Translations under genes and position numbers: made by a program
Origin: Mariniblastus sp.
GTDB taxonomy: Bacteria > Planctomycetota > Planctomycetia > Pirellulales > Pirellulaceae
Assembly: GCA_029247405.1 (NCBI GenBank)
Contig: JAQWLH010000026.1
Coordinates: forward strand, 20,163-84,162
Length of the DNA: 64,000 nt
Direction: 5' to 3'
In this document: piece after piece, positions 43,456-53,117 of the stretch
Numbering within the stretch: the first letter of the stretch is position 1
How the letters are laid out: each line of letters begins with the position of its first letter
The notes under the pieces: generated by a model
Database searches by the model: none
What the model saw: the letters and a program-made list of their open reading frames with translations, nothing else
What the model was told of the DNA's origin: nothing

Positions 43456-46014
43456 TTAGGGTCTCTCCACTCCAACTTCTTTGCGATACATGAATGAATC
43501 CGATGTCAGAAGCGATTCTACAACGGCCTTGAAACTTCCACCGCTCTCCACATAGGCTTGATCGGCATCGATCATCGTTTGGGAATCGGACAGCATTTCA
43601 TTTCGGCCCAAAAAGAATCGAAAGGCGTGACGGATGATGGATTGGCGAACTTTGGGTGATTTCGACAGTCGATCAATCAGTTCAAACGCATCCCGAACCT
43701 CTCCGTCGAGAGACGCATTTTCCGTCCCACTTAAATGACCAAGCGTGTTGACGGTTCGAGTCGAGTAAGAATCGAAGCCATTTTTCTTCTTTGACTTAGC
43801 AATTACATTCTCGGGTGACTCAAGCGGCTCATCCAAGCGATACCGACCAAAATCATCGAACGACTCAAACGGAAGGCCCAGAGGATTCATGTCTTGGTGG
43901 CACTTCCAGCACTCCGGCGCTGTGGTTACCAGCTCAAGACGCTCTCGCAATGTTTTATGCGGATCCTCGGGGATTTGGGCGTCCACGGTAATCGGCACAT
44001 CAGGCACATTACCCGCCAAAAGTTTTTCACGAATCCAGCGACCGCGGCGAATTGGGTCTGTTTGGAAATTACCCGAATGAGCGATCAGCCATGCGGGATG
44101 AGTCAAAAGGCCTCTTCGGCCTTCGATTTTAAAGGGCTGCTCGACGGGGTAATCCCAAAACTCAGTGTCGTCGAGTCCTGTAAAGTCCTCTTGTAGTCGC
44201 CGACCATAACGAAACGGATTGGGTGTCGGCGGAAGGTTGTAGAATGTCGAATGGTTGTAGGTATACCCATGAGCAAAAGACGGCGTTGTGAACGGCGTTC
44301 GCCCACGGGCAATCGACTCGCGAAAGTAGTGCATGTAACGCAGGAATTCCCGTTTCTGTTTGCCGCCAAGAATACGAAGGCTTTTTTTCGATTTGATGAA
44401 CTCAAGGTTATCCTCGATGACCTTCTCTGGGTTCTTCTTCCAATCCGTATCTTTCAACCGAGCGTAGGTTTCTTTCCACTCTTCGATCACCTTGCGCCCC
44501 GTTTCGTTATCCTTATCGTGATAGACAAAAAATTCGTCCGTCGCCAACAAGTGCTCAAAAACATTCACATCCTGTTGCAAGGCCCAATCTACAATTCGGT
44601 CAGCCTCTTTCACTAAAAATCCAGGCGTTCCCGCTGTCCCGCGACTCGGGTTCTGGTAATATCCGTCACTCCGTTTGAGATCTTTGAAGATTTTCGTTGC
44701 ATTGGGGTAACCAAAGAATTCCCGAAAGAATCGCACCAACTTGGGATGCGTGCTGATTTGCGCTCGCATATTCTTTCCGCCAAGTGACGGATCAACGGGA
44801 CCGCTGAGTGACTTCTCATCAGCCAGCAAACGTTTCACTTCGCGCCGATAGTCTTCTTTTGTTTTCAGACGCCCCGAGGTTGCAGCTTGTTGCAGTTGCT
44901 CGTCCGGTCCGCGATCACCCATCGCATACGCAATCGCGTGGGCTGCCTCGTCCGCCGAAAGAAGCCTCCTCCCAAACTCATCCGACTCGCCAAAGCCAAA
45001 TTCTTGCCGATAGAGAAACTCAGACTCCAGTAGCACCCCCACCAACATCTGGCGAAGCCCAATCGCATTGCCGCCTACCTCGATCGCAGACCGTAAAAGC
45101 TCCAAATAACGCTTCAGCTCCTCGTCACTCGCTTTTCGACGCAGCACACAGTCGAATTGTGTCTGGATTGCAGAAACCATTTCTTCCTCGGTAGGCGCAC
45201 TTGTCTTGTGCACGATAGCGACGAATTCTGGAGGAGACGTTGGCGGATACCAACGATCTTTGGGGTTCGAGAATTTTAATTGACGACGGTCCGCGTCGGC
45301 TCGGAGTGCCGCAAATATTTGTTTACTGGAAATCCACGCCACATTGTTCAACATCACCAGTAGATGCCCTCCATCAAGGGCATTAATGTCGTAGTCGCGC
45401 ACGCCGGAATGATCGGGTAATACAAACGGATTGGTCACTCCATAAAAACTTTTTTGGCGTGCCCGACCTGTCAAGCGAAAAACATCGTTAACCCGCTCAT
45501 GAAAAATTTGCGGACTGACCAACCACCGCCGAATTGGCGTGAATGGTTTGGATGTAACCGAACCATCAAAAAGTTTCTCGTGGTCAACGTAGTTTCCAAA
45601 ACCAGGATTTCGCAGTTTTTCGTCTAGATCTGACGCATTCCGATTGCGAAGTTCATGCCTCAGCCAGTTGGCTAATAACTCATGCTCGTTTTTATTTAAT
45701 TGCTGCGAATCCTCCGGCGGCATCAGGCCAAAGAAGATCTGATCTTGCACTCGATTGAGGAGTTCCAATTTGGCTTCAGGCGTCAAGCTCGAAAAATTGT
45801 CTAAACGCGTATCCGCCTCTGCTGCTTCACCGCTGTGACAATCAAGACACCGTGACGCGGCAATTTCCTGAATCCTCGTGGGTAATTCCAACGGTGATGC
45901 GTCTTGAGCCTCAGCCAACGCAGACCAACTAACCCCAAGCACAACAATCCATAAGAGCAAACAAAAGATGCCAAAGGCCGATTTCTGATCACTGGAACAG
46001 CAAGTCTTTCTCAA
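43456..46014 (-). CDS. DUF1592-type protein with cytochrome c heme motifs
   Basis: An 852-residue secreted protein with a signal peptide. CLDCH near residue 55 and CWKCH near residue 705 are c-type heme-binding motifs. Between them lie the planctomycete modules: DUF1587/DUF1595-like (FTPIRRWLVSPQIFHERVND), DUF1592 (LSADEAAHAIAYAMGDRGPD, FFREFFGYPNATKIF), DUF1588 (RRGLLTHPAWLIAHSGN) and DUF1585 (SIIRHAFRFFLGRNEMLSDS). Redox activity in the periplasm is likely; the role is not established. It is the first gene of the six-gene run, with a palindrome 60 bp ahead of it. Confidence 0.93.
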   Translation of the reverse strand: MRKTCCSSDQKSAFGIFCLLLWIVVLGVSWSALAEAQDASPLELPTRIQEIAASRCLDCHSGEAAEADTRLDNFSSLTPEAKLELLNRVQDQIFFGLMPPEDSQQLNKNEHELLANWLRHELRNRNASDLDEKLRNPGFGNYVDHEKLFDGSVTSKPFTPIRRWLVSPQIFHERVNDVFRLTGRARQKSFYGVTNPFVLPDHSGVRDYDINALDGGHLLVMLNNVAWISSKQIFAALRADADRRQLKFSNPKDRWYPPTSPPEFVAIVHKTSAPTEEEMVSAIQTQFDCVLRRKASDEELKRYLELLRSAIEVGGNAIGLRQMLVGVLLESEFLYRQEFGFGESDEFGRRLLSADEAAHAIAYAMGDRGPDEQLQQAATSGRLKTKEDYRREVKRLLADEKSLSGPVDPSLGGKNMRAQISTHPKLVRFFREFFGYPNATKIFKDLKRSDGYYQNPSRGTAGTPGFLVKEADRIVDWALQQDVNVFEHLLATDEFFVYHDKDNETGRKVIEEWKETYARLKDTDWKKNPEKVIEDNLEFIKSKKSLRILGGKQKREFLRYMHYFRESIARGRTPFTTPSFAHGYTYNHSTFYNLPPTPNPFRYGRRLQEDFTGLDDTEFWDYPVEQPFKIEGRRGLLTHPAWLIAHSGNFQTDPIRRGRWIREKLLAGNVPDVPITVDAQIPEDPHKTLRERLELVTTAPECWKCHQDMNPLGLPFESFDDFGRYRLDEPLESPENVIAKSKKKNGFDSYSTRTVNTLGHLSGTENASLDGEVRDAFELIDRLSKSPKVRQSIIRHAFRFFLGRNEMLSDSQTMIDADQAYVESGGSFKAVVESLLTSDSFMYRKEVGVERP

Positions 46015-46074
46015 ACGAATCTCCGAATAATTGCAACTCGATGTGACAACGAACCATCAAGAGTCAAGCAGTCA

Positions 46075-46097
46075 AAGTGAATAACTCTTATTCACTT
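46075..46097. promoter_or_regulatory. Perfect 10-bp inverted repeat ahead of the DUF1592 gene
   Basis: AAGTGAATAA-CTC-TTATTCACTT is a perfect 10-bp inverted repeat with a 3-base spacer. It lies about 60 bp before the DUF1592 gene start on the minus strand and about 240 bp beyond the end of aguA. No T-run follows, and AT-rich arms suit a repressor or activator site better than a terminator. Confidence 0.5.
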
Positions 46098-46333
46098 CGA
46101 CGCGTTGAGTGCACCACTAGACCGAGTCCGACCCACAAACTGATTGTTCGACAAGTCTTTAGTTTACTACAACAGCGACAGAATTCCGACAACGACTTTG
46201 CACAGAAATGACACCAAGATTAGCAGACGCTCAGCAAATCCATTGGTCTGGTGCAAACTGGTCAGCAAACCATTCCCTCGACTTACACTTATTGGCCGTC
46301 AGCCATTCCATGTTGAACCTTGCCTCACGAATT

Positions 46334-47389
46334 CTACTGTGGCTGCTGTTGACTGAGGCAGTGGAATGAACCCAGGCCAACAGAAAGGTTGAGTGAATCC
46401 AGACCAACAACTTCTCGTGAGGGGAAAACGCGTTTGAAACAGTTGATAGCCAGTTGATCTTGAAGCTGTTTAAACTGAGGCACAATGACCAACTCATTGG
46501 TAATTAAAAAGTTGCAATAACTAGCCGGAATTCGCCGACCGCAATATTCAATCGGGGCGGGAATGGGCAAAGGAATCAAACTTATATTTCCCAAATCATT
46601 GGCAACCAGCTCACGACGCAGCTCGATCAGATTTTTCTCCAAGCCGAAATACTGCGAATCATTTTTATCTGCGGTCCAAGCATAAACAATCGTTTGATGA
46701 TCCACAAAACGAGCCAGCTGATCGATATGTCCATCGGTATCGTCACCTTCAAGCGAATTGCCAGATAACCAAATGTGTTTGTCAGTTCCCAAATGCCTTT
46801 CTAATATTTCATCCACGTCTCCGAGACCATGCTCTGGATTTCGATTGGGGTCGAGCGCGCATGATCTTGTCGAAAGCATGACTCCCCTGCCATTCACTTC
46901 GATCGCCCCTCCTTCAAGACAAATCTGTGGATCGACAACTTCTATTTCCAGCCGCTCAGCGACCCGTCCACAAACGTTTTGGTCACAATCATATGGAGGG
47001 TACTTACCTCCCCAAGCGTTATAGTGCCAGTCAACCGCAGCGAGCGTACCATCCGTCTTTTTGACAAACGTCGGCGCATAGTCGCGAGCCCATGCATCGT
47101 TGGTTGGGATATCGACCAGCGTAAGATTACTGACGTCCCCCAAGGCAGTACGACATTGAGTCTGCACTTCAGCATGAAGGCCACTCGAGCATAAGACGTT
47201 CACCGCCTGAGTCTCAGCAATCACTTTTGCCAAACGAATAAACTCAAATTGAGCTTGGGCAAGATTCTTCGGCCAGGTTTCAAGATTATGGGGCCAGCTT
47301 AACCAAATGGCGGCTTGCGGTTCCCACTCTGCCGGCATTCGAAGAGCCCCTGCATTGATTGGCCCCTCGGGTTGGCTTGATTGAACCAT
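46334..47389 (-). CDS. aguA: Agmatine deiminase
   Basis: A 351-residue enzyme that converts agmatine to N-carbamoylputrescine and ammonia, the step before AguB. Family segments are PQAAIWLSWPHNLETW, NDAWARDYAPTFV (Asp residues of the guanidino pocket), CLEGGAIEVNGRG and the C-terminal catalytic Cys in LGSFHCLSQQQP. No signal peptide is present, so it acts in the cytoplasm. It lies 86 bp after purF on the same strand and may be cotranscribed with it. Confidence 0.94.
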   Translation of the reverse strand: MVQSSQPEGPINAGALRMPAEWEPQAAIWLSWPHNLETWPKNLAQAQFEFIRLAKVIAETQAVNVLCSSGLHAEVQTQCRTALGDVSNLTLVDIPTNDAWARDYAPTFVKKTDGTLAAVDWHYNAWGGKYPPYDCDQNVCGRVAERLEIEVVDPQICLEGGAIEVNGRGVMLSTRSCALDPNRNPEHGLGDVDEILERHLGTDKHIWLSGNSLEGDDTDGHIDQLARFVDHQTIVYAWTADKNDSQYFGLEKNLIELRRELVANDLGNISLIPLPIPAPIEYCGRRIPASYCNFLITNELVIVPQFKQLQDQLAINCFKRVFPSREVVGLDSLNLSVGLGSFHCLSQQQPQ

Positions 47390-47475
47390 CTAAATCCTTG
47401 CGCAATCTGGATGTCCCTTGGTGATTGACCGTCAACCAGCGGATTCCACACAAGCTTTTCAGCACACCGATGGTG

Positions 47476-49095
47476 TCAAACTGAACCCGCGTGTGGCTTA
47501 CCGACATCAAAAGCGCGGCCATCGGAAAGCCCATTTCCATTTTTGAAATTGTCGAGGTCGATTTGATAAAGTTTTTTGCCGGTCGGCGTGGGATATTCGC
47601 AATTAATACAAGCTTGGCAAAGCCCATCCTGCGGAAGATCAATGGCCCGAGCCACTGATTCAATCGGTAAGTATCTGAGCGAATCACAACCAAGCTTTGC
47701 TGCCATCTCATCCTGAATCTCATCGGTCAACAGTTCACCCGGTGGGTAGAAATTTGGAGCGAACAATTGTGAGATCGTTGACATGTCGATGCCGTAATAA
47801 CAAGGAGCCACGATCGGCGGACAAGCTACCCGAACATGAATTTCCTTGGCGCCCCCTTCTTCCTTGATCCGACGAAGCAAAGCTTTCATCGTCGTTGACC
47901 GCACGATCGAGTCTTCAACCAAAATCACCCGCTTCCCCTCCAACACTTCACGCAGCGGCGTGTATTTAATCTTCGCACGCTGGGCTCGTGTTTTTTGCGA
48001 AGATTCAATGAAAGTTCGCCCACTGTAACGATTTCGAATCAACCCCTCCCTTGACGGGACCTTAAGATTGAACGCCATCGAGTCAGCAGCCGCTTTACTG
48101 GTGTCAGGTACAGGAACCACAATTGTGTCTTCGTCGATTTCAATCAAATCGCTGACCAACTCTTGGTCTGCGAGCTCTTTCCCCAGTCGTGTTCGCGTCG
48201 TGTAAACCCCTTTGTCGTCCAGGGTACTTGCGACATTGGCAAAATAAATCCACTCAAAGAAGCAATGTGCTTGGCCAGGGTTATCAACAAATTGGTGAAA
48301 TTCAATTTGGCCTTCGGTGATGGTGATCGCATGCCCCGGTTTTAGCGATTTGATTTCGCTTCGCTTAAAGCCGAGATTCAACAAAGCTACGCTTTCGCTG
48401 GCCGCTGCGAACATTGGCCCCTGAACGGCATAGCACATGGGCTTGATACCGAGCGGGTCGCGAGCAATCAACATCTCACCCTTTGCCGTTAGCAGAGCTA
48501 ATGAGTAGGCGCCGTCCAATCGTTTCGCAACCGCTCGCATCATCTCGACCAAGCAATTCGACTCCTGCCTTTCCAACTGCTGAGAAATGACGTGCATGAG
48601 GATTTCAGTATCCGTCTCGCGCACGAGGTGGTTGTCCTGCTCGCTCAAAATGTCTTCGGCCAACTCCGTGTAATTGGCAAGCTGCCCGTTGAATCCAAAT
48701 GTGAACCACTGGCGGCGGTTGAAGTGATGAATTTCAAACGGTTGGGCGTAGCTTCGATCGTCTTTGCCGCAGGTGGCGTAGCGAACGTGGCCAATTGCCG
48801 CCGGACCGCTGTACTTCTTCATCAAACTTGCCGCTTTGGCCGTATGAGAAAGCCGAAAAACCTCCTGAACACTGCCAATCTCACGATAAGTGTCGATCAA
48901 CTGTCCGTTTTCAGGGGTCGGATGGAAACGAGAAATCCCGGCCGAAAGCTGGCCGCGATTTTGCATGTCCAATAACATTCGCGGAATCAAGTTGGAGGTT
49001 TGCTCGGGGTCGCCGCCGGGGCAAAGCTCACTGCCGGGCTGACCAGGGAGATGGTAAATGGCGGCAACGCCGCACTCATGATGGAGTTCGCTCAT
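47476..49095 (-). CDS. purF: Amidophosphoribosyltransferase
   Basis: A 539-residue enzyme of the first step of purine synthesis, making phosphoribosylamine from PRPP and glutamine. The N-terminal nucleophile Cys8 follows MSELHHE, so a 7-residue propeptide would be removed to expose it. [12 protein letters not shown] and [11 protein letters not shown] belong to the glutamine amidotransferase domain, and [16 protein letters not shown] is the PRPP-binding motif. [16 protein letters not shown] follows near the end. It lies upstream of aguA on the same strand. No other pur gene is in the window. Confidence 0.95.
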   Translation of the reverse strand: MSELHHECGVAAIYHLPGQPGSELCPGGDPEQTSNLIPRMLLDMQNRGQLSAGISRFHPTPENGQLIDTYREIGSVQEVFRLSHTAKAASLMKKYSGPAAIGHVRYATCGKDDRSYAQPFEIHHFNRRQWFTFGFNGQLANYTELAEDILSEQDNHLVRETDTEILMHVISQQLERQESNCLVEMMRAVAKRLDGAYSLALLTAKGEMLIARDPLGIKPMCYAVQGPMFAAASESVALLNLGFKRSEIKSLKPGHAITITEGQIEFHQFVDNPGQAHCFFEWIYFANVASTLDDKGVYTTRTRLGKELADQELVSDLIEIDEDTIVVPVPDTSKAAADSMAFNLKVPSREGLIRNRYSGRTFIESSQKTRAQRAKIKYTPLREVLEGKRVILVEDSIVRSTTMKALLRRIKEEGGAKEIHVRVACPPIVAPCYYGIDMSTISQLFAPNFYPPGELLTDEIQDEMAAKLGCDSLRYLPIESVARAIDLPQDGLCQACINCEYPTPTGKKLYQIDLDNFKNGNGLSDGRAFDVGKPHAGSV

Positions 49096-49493
49096 CGAGT
49101 TTTCCAGGTCGCGAAGATGGGGTGCAGCCGTTTTCGCTGCTTTCCGAGGAATTCTAGTTTCGCATTTGGAATCTCACAACCGCCGATTTTGAGAGTTCGA
49201 AAACCCGTCTCTATTGGTCGAGCCCTCCGCCCACTATCAGTGCTTTCCTTCGGACCACAAGTAACCGCAGTGAAAGATGAGGACAAGTGCATTGGTTTCC
49301 TGAAAAACTCGATCTGAAAGAGCTCGCAGGCTAGGCAGGATTTGCGTGGCAGGCACCCAACAAGTCAGCTTTAACGACCTTCAGATTCAATCTTGCCTAA
49401 TTAATTTAAAAAATCGACCCGAATTGGCTCGTTAACACCCAGCACCTCAAACGCTAGAATGCGGCACATTGAGATTCTTATACGGAGAAAGCT
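49096..49493. other. Divergent intergenic region purF / aminotransferase
   Basis: A 398-bp region that must contain the promoters of purF and the aminotransferase gene. The aminotransferase has a good ribosome binding site, GGAGAAAGCT, immediately before its ATG. A PurR- or guanine-type riboswitch fold was not recognised. Short frames on either strand look random. Confidence 0.4.
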
Positions 49494-50624
49494 ATGCCTG
49501 AATTTGACAGTTGGATCGCCGACCGCACCCGAGGTTTTGACTCAAGTGGGATTCGCCGGATGTTTGATCTGGCAGCCAAACTTAAAGATCCTATCAATCT
49601 TTCCATTGGGCAACCTGATTTTGACGTCCCCCAACCCGTCAAAGATGAATTGATAAAAGCGGTCACAGACGGAAAAAATGGTTACGCAGCTACTCAAGGC
49701 ATACCGGTACTTCGTGAAAAACTTCAAGCTCAAATCGACCAGCAATTTGGCCACGAAGATCGTGAAGCCTTTGTCTGCTCGGGAACCAGCGGTGGGCTTT
49801 TTCTCTCCATTTTAGCCCTGATCAACCCCGGCGACGAAGTCATTTATTTCGACCCTTATTTTGTCATGTACCCGGCCCTGATTGAGATGGCGGGAGGCAA
49901 AAGCGTCGCGATTAGCTCCTATCCCGACTTTAAATTGGATCTCGAAAAAGTTGAAGCAGCGATCACTGACAAAACAAAAATGATCATCCTCAACAGCCCC
50001 TCCAACCCGACGGGTGTCTGTCCAAGTGCCGAGGAGATCAAGGCCGTTGCGGAACTGGCTTATAAAAAAGGCATTTGCCTCGTCTCAGACGAAATCTATA
50101 GCAAATTTACCTACGACGAACCGCATGTTTCAGCCGCTACCTACAACCCTGACACGGTGGTCATCGACGGATTCTCGAAATCGTACGCCATGACCGGTCT
50201 GCGTGTCGGATTCGTTTCCGGTCCGTCAGCGATCATGCAAACGATGCTAAAAATTCAGCAATATACTTTTGTCTGTGCACCTCAACCGGCCCAATGGGCT
50301 GCGGCCGCAGCGATGGATGTCGACATGAGCTCCTATGTGGCCACATACAAGGCAAAACGGAACAAGCTGATCGACGGCCTAAAAGATGATTACGAAATCG
50401 TTAAGCCTGGCGGTGCCTTCTACGTGTTTCCCAAATTACCCTGGGGAACCGGCGAGGAATTCATCGACAATGCAATTGCCAACAATCTGATGGTGATCCC
50501 CGGCAATATTTTCAGCAATCACGATACGCATTTTCGTATCTCGTACGCGGTCGACGACGCCGTGATTGATCGTGGAATCGAGGCTCTCTGCAAGATCGCT
50601 CGTCTTCGTCCGGTTAATTCTTAG
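49494..50624 (+). CDS. Class I/II pyridoxal-phosphate aminotransferase
   Basis: A 376-residue fold-type I aminotransferase. Lys229 in DGFSKSYAMTGLRVGF forms the Schiff base with PLP; NSPSNPTGV is the substrate/cofactor segment, SDEIYSKFTYD holds the Asp for the pyridine ring, and NLSIGQPDFDVP opens the protein. The class fits aspartate-, kynurenine- or broad aromatic-type aminotransferases; the exact substrate is not assigned. No signal peptide. It converges on the pseudouridine synthase gene. Confidence 0.92.
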   Translation: MPEFDSWIADRTRGFDSSGIRRMFDLAAKLKDPINLSIGQPDFDVPQPVKDELIKAVTDGKNGYAATQGIPVLREKLQAQIDQQFGHEDREAFVCSGTSGGLFLSILALINPGDEVIYFDPYFVMYPALIEMAGGKSVAISSYPDFKLDLEKVEAAITDKTKMIILNSPSNPTGVCPSAEEIKAVAELAYKKGICLVSDEIYSKFTYDEPHVSAATYNPDTVVIDGFSKSYAMTGLRVGFVSGPSAIMQTMLKIQQYTFVCAPQPAQWAAAAAMDVDMSSYVATYKAKRNKLIDGLKDDYEIVKPGGAFYVFPKLPWGTGEEFIDNAIANNLMVIPGNIFSNHDTHFRISYAVDDAVIDRGIEALCKIARLRPVNS

Positions 50625-50662
50625 CTAACTGCCCGCGGCCTCAGCAAATGCTTGAACTTAAA

Positions 50663-50679
50663 CTTTCGCTCGGCGAAAG
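50663..50679 (-). terminator. Hairpin at the end of the pseudouridine synthase gene
   Basis: A perfect 7-bp inverted repeat, CTTTCGC and GCGAAAG with a 3-base loop, sits about 100 bp after the pseudouridine synthase stop on the minus strand. It is followed there by TTTAAGTT, a weak T-rich tract. It could end transcription from that side, and perhaps from the convergent aminotransferase side. Confidence 0.4.
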
Positions 50680-50694
50680 AATCCCCATCCTTCC

Positions 50695-50722
50695 GCCCAA
50701 GCCGGAGCATGCCCAAGCCGGA
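50695..50722. repeat. Direct repeat of 12 bp, two copies
   Basis: GCCCAAGCCGGA is repeated exactly with a 4-base spacer, in the short gap between two convergent genes. No known site matches. It may be a remnant of slippage or a protein-binding pair. Confidence 0.7.
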
Positions 50723-50778
50723 ATGCGAGATTGACGGATTTCGGGGTCAGAGCGACGAGAAAATTGTTGCGATCGATC

Positions 50779-51924
50779 TTATTTCCGTTTGCCGCGTTTT
50801 GGCTTGCTTTTTGTGGAAGCACCCGAGCGGGCCCCTCGGACTGGCTTGCCCGACTTGGTGCCGCCCTTTTTAATTCCTTTGTTTGCACCGCGAGTTCCCG
50901 CTGCCGAAGGTTTTCGACTCTTGGAACTTGAGCGAGCGTCTGAATCTGACTTCGATCGGGACCGACCGCCCAATGTTTTACCAGTGCCGCGACCAATCAC
51001 CTTACGTCCCTTCGAAGGACGTTTGGAATCTTTTTCGCTTGTCTCAGAATCACTTCGTTTGGGTCGAGTTGGTTTTGTTTGCGGTTTTCGTTTCTGGGTT
51101 TCCCCTGATGCTGCCTTACGCAACGCACGCAGCTCGTTAGGGAACAATCGCCGATGCGCACCGGTCGGCAAGTCACCAAGCTTCAATGGGCCAATCGAAA
51201 TACGTTTCAGTGTTCGAACCTTGTGCCCGATGCTCGCGAGCATGCGTCGAATCTCGCGGTTTCTCCCTTCGGCCAGTGTCAACTCAAGCCAACATCCATT
51301 TTTAGCTTTCTTAACGAATTTACATCGAGAGGCTTTTGCAAGACCCTCAGCCAGATAGACACCTTGTTCCAACTTTCGCAAATCAGAAGGCGCTGGAATG
51401 CCAGCAACTTGAACCAGATACCTTTTGTCAATTCCGTAGCGAGGGTGAGTTAAGCGATTCGCTAATTCACCGTCATTGGTAACCAGGATCAAGCCTTCAC
51501 TCGCTTTATCCAAACGCCCAACGTTGTAGACGCGTTGATCAGTCCTGATCAAATCAATCACTCGGGCGCGACCCGAAGGGTCTTTGCTTGTCGAGACAAT
51601 GCCCGGTGGCTTGTTGAGGATGAAATACTGCATCCCCTGAATAACAATTTTTTGAGCGTCAACAATTATTTCTTGCTTGTCAGGGTCAACCTTGATCCCG
51701 AGTTTGGTGACGACTTCGCCGTCCACGACAACTCGCCCCTCTTCAATAATTAATTCGCATTCACGACGACTCCCAATTCCCGCCGATGCCATCACCCGCT
51801 GTAACCGAGGCCGGTCGTCATAGCTCTTTTTTACGTTTTTAGGCCGCTTCTTGGACCTCTTGACCGAACGCTTTTTCTTAGAAGGTTTGTCACCGTCAAA
51901 CGCTCTGGATTTTCTTTTTGCCAT
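50779..51924 (-). CDS. Pseudouridine synthase, RluB/RsuA family, with long basic tail
   Basis: A 381-residue rRNA pseudouridine synthase. The N-terminus is very basic (KKKRSVKRSKKRPKNVKK), then an S4 RNA-binding domain (RLQRVMASAGIGSRRECE) and the catalytic GRLDKASEGLILVTNDGEL with the Asp nucleophile in GRLDKASEG. GRNREIRRMLASIGHKV is the C-terminal active-site segment. Beyond about residue 255 a 125-residue Lys/Arg/Ser/Gly-rich tail follows, of low complexity and likely disordered. The target would be a uridine in 16S or 23S rRNA. Confidence 0.9.
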   Translation of the reverse strand: MAKRKSRAFDGDKPSKKKRSVKRSKKRPKNVKKSYDDRPRLQRVMASAGIGSRRECELIIEEGRVVVDGEVVTKLGIKVDPDKQEIIVDAQKIVIQGMQYFILNKPPGIVSTSKDPSGRARVIDLIRTDQRVYNVGRLDKASEGLILVTNDGELANRLTHPRYGIDKRYLVQVAGIPAPSDLRKLEQGVYLAEGLAKASRCKFVKKAKNGCWLELTLAEGRNREIRRMLASIGHKVRTLKRISIGPLKLGDLPTGAHRRLFPNELRALRKAASGETQKRKPQTKPTRPKRSDSETSEKDSKRPSKGRKVIGRGTGKTLGGRSRSKSDSDARSSSKSRKPSAAGTRGANKGIKKGGTKSGKPVRGARSGASTKSKPKRGKRK

Positions 51925-52140
51925 CTCTGGTTCCCTATTTCCGAGGGCAAACCGCCCCTCTCTCGCCTGTCAGTGTAGTTTGGATCTTAAACTTGCCCAG
52001 CCGAAATGGACTTTTGGTGGGAAATAGCCAAGACATTGATGCCGATATACGGTTCACCAAGGGGGTGACACGTCGTCGAAACTCCACCCACAGTCAATTC
52101 GAAGTTCGCAAACCAAACAGAACGGGCATTTTCAGTGTAT

Positions 52141-52938
52141 CTACTGAGATCCAGCCGAGCTATTTTGCCGCATTAACGTGAATCTCTCCTGAATGTCGCG
52201 AAGAATTTTTTGCTCCAATGAAAAATCCCGTCCCACTGGAATCCAGCCAGGCTGGCGACCTGTCGTCCAAGATTGGGTTTGATCAACATCCAGCGAGTTA
52301 TCGTAGCGCAAATAGGTTCCACCCACCGATGCCCCTACTGGCTGGGCTAAATCTTCAAGCTCCTTGAATACCTTCACGTCGACTTGGTAGGCATTGCCGG
52401 TCGGAATGACCCTGACTTTCGCGAATCTTCGAGTCGTTTGCAGGGTCGAATGAATCCGTTCAAACCCAGGTGTTGAATCAAGTTGCCAAGGCTCCAGTAA
52501 GGTCCCTCCAATTTTGGGATGGGTCTCTATCCACCCCTCTGACATAACTCCATTCATGACGCGAATTCTTTCCTCGCGATAGATCTTGAAGTAGTCATCC
52601 ATTTCATCACTGATCTGATCCATCACCAACCAGCGATCCATCATCGGAATGATCAAGGGATTCTGCAATTCAGGTTTCCCGCCGAGATTGGGAGTCGAGG
52701 GGTCGTATCGCAGTGCACGGCAGCCCGACGCTGCTACAACCGATAGTAAGAGGAGCGCGCATCCCACAACTAACGAGCGCGAGCTCGATGAAAATATTTG
52801 CATTGCAGAACGAAACGACATTGACTGGTCCATGTCAAAATTTGGCCGCGTAGTGTCTGCGATTGGTGACTGGCAATCAAGGTCAGGTTTGCTAGCGTCT
52901 GAGCCGAGAATCTTTTGAAATAACGCAAAACGCTGCAT
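52141..52938 (-). CDS. Lipoprotein, unknown function
   Basis: A 265-residue protein that carries a hydrophobic segment ending in the lipobox-like VVAASGC near residue 73. Start is uncertain: an in-frame ATG at 52833 (residue 36) or 52821 (residue 40) would put the signal peptide near the N-terminus, as expected for a lipoprotein. The mature part (ALRYDPSTPNLGG, GRDFSLEQKILRDIQERFTL) is not linked to a known family. Planctomycete secreted lipoproteins of this size are common. Confidence 0.7.
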   Translation of the reverse strand: MQRFALFQKILGSDASKPDLDCQSPIADTTRPNFDMDQSMSFRSAMQIFSSSSRSLVVGCALLLLSVVAASGCRALRYDPSTPNLGGKPELQNPLIIPMMDRWLVMDQISDEMDDYFKIYREERIRVMNGVMSEGWIETHPKIGGTLLEPWQLDSTPGFERIHSTLQTTRRFAKVRVIPTGNAYQVDVKVFKELEDLAQPVGASVGGTYLRYDNSLDVDQTQSWTTGRQPGWIPVGRDFSLEQKILRDIQERFTLMRQNSSAGSQ

Positions 52939-53117
52939 GCGATAAAACGAAAAGACAATTTTTAAATTCCGCCTTGCGAGAGCTTCAGCTTAAAACAGGA
53001 CGCCACAAAGATCAGCGGAAGCAATAGGAGCTACATCTATTTGTAGCTCAAGGTAGCTCAACCTGATTTCTTTGGCTGACACGAACCTTGACCGGGTCCG
53101 ACCATCCTCCGCGACCA

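Noticed and set aside
50789..51358. 189-residue open frame antisense to the pseudouridine synthase
   Set aside because: Explained by the repetitive Lys/Arg/Ser codons of the tail on the other strand.
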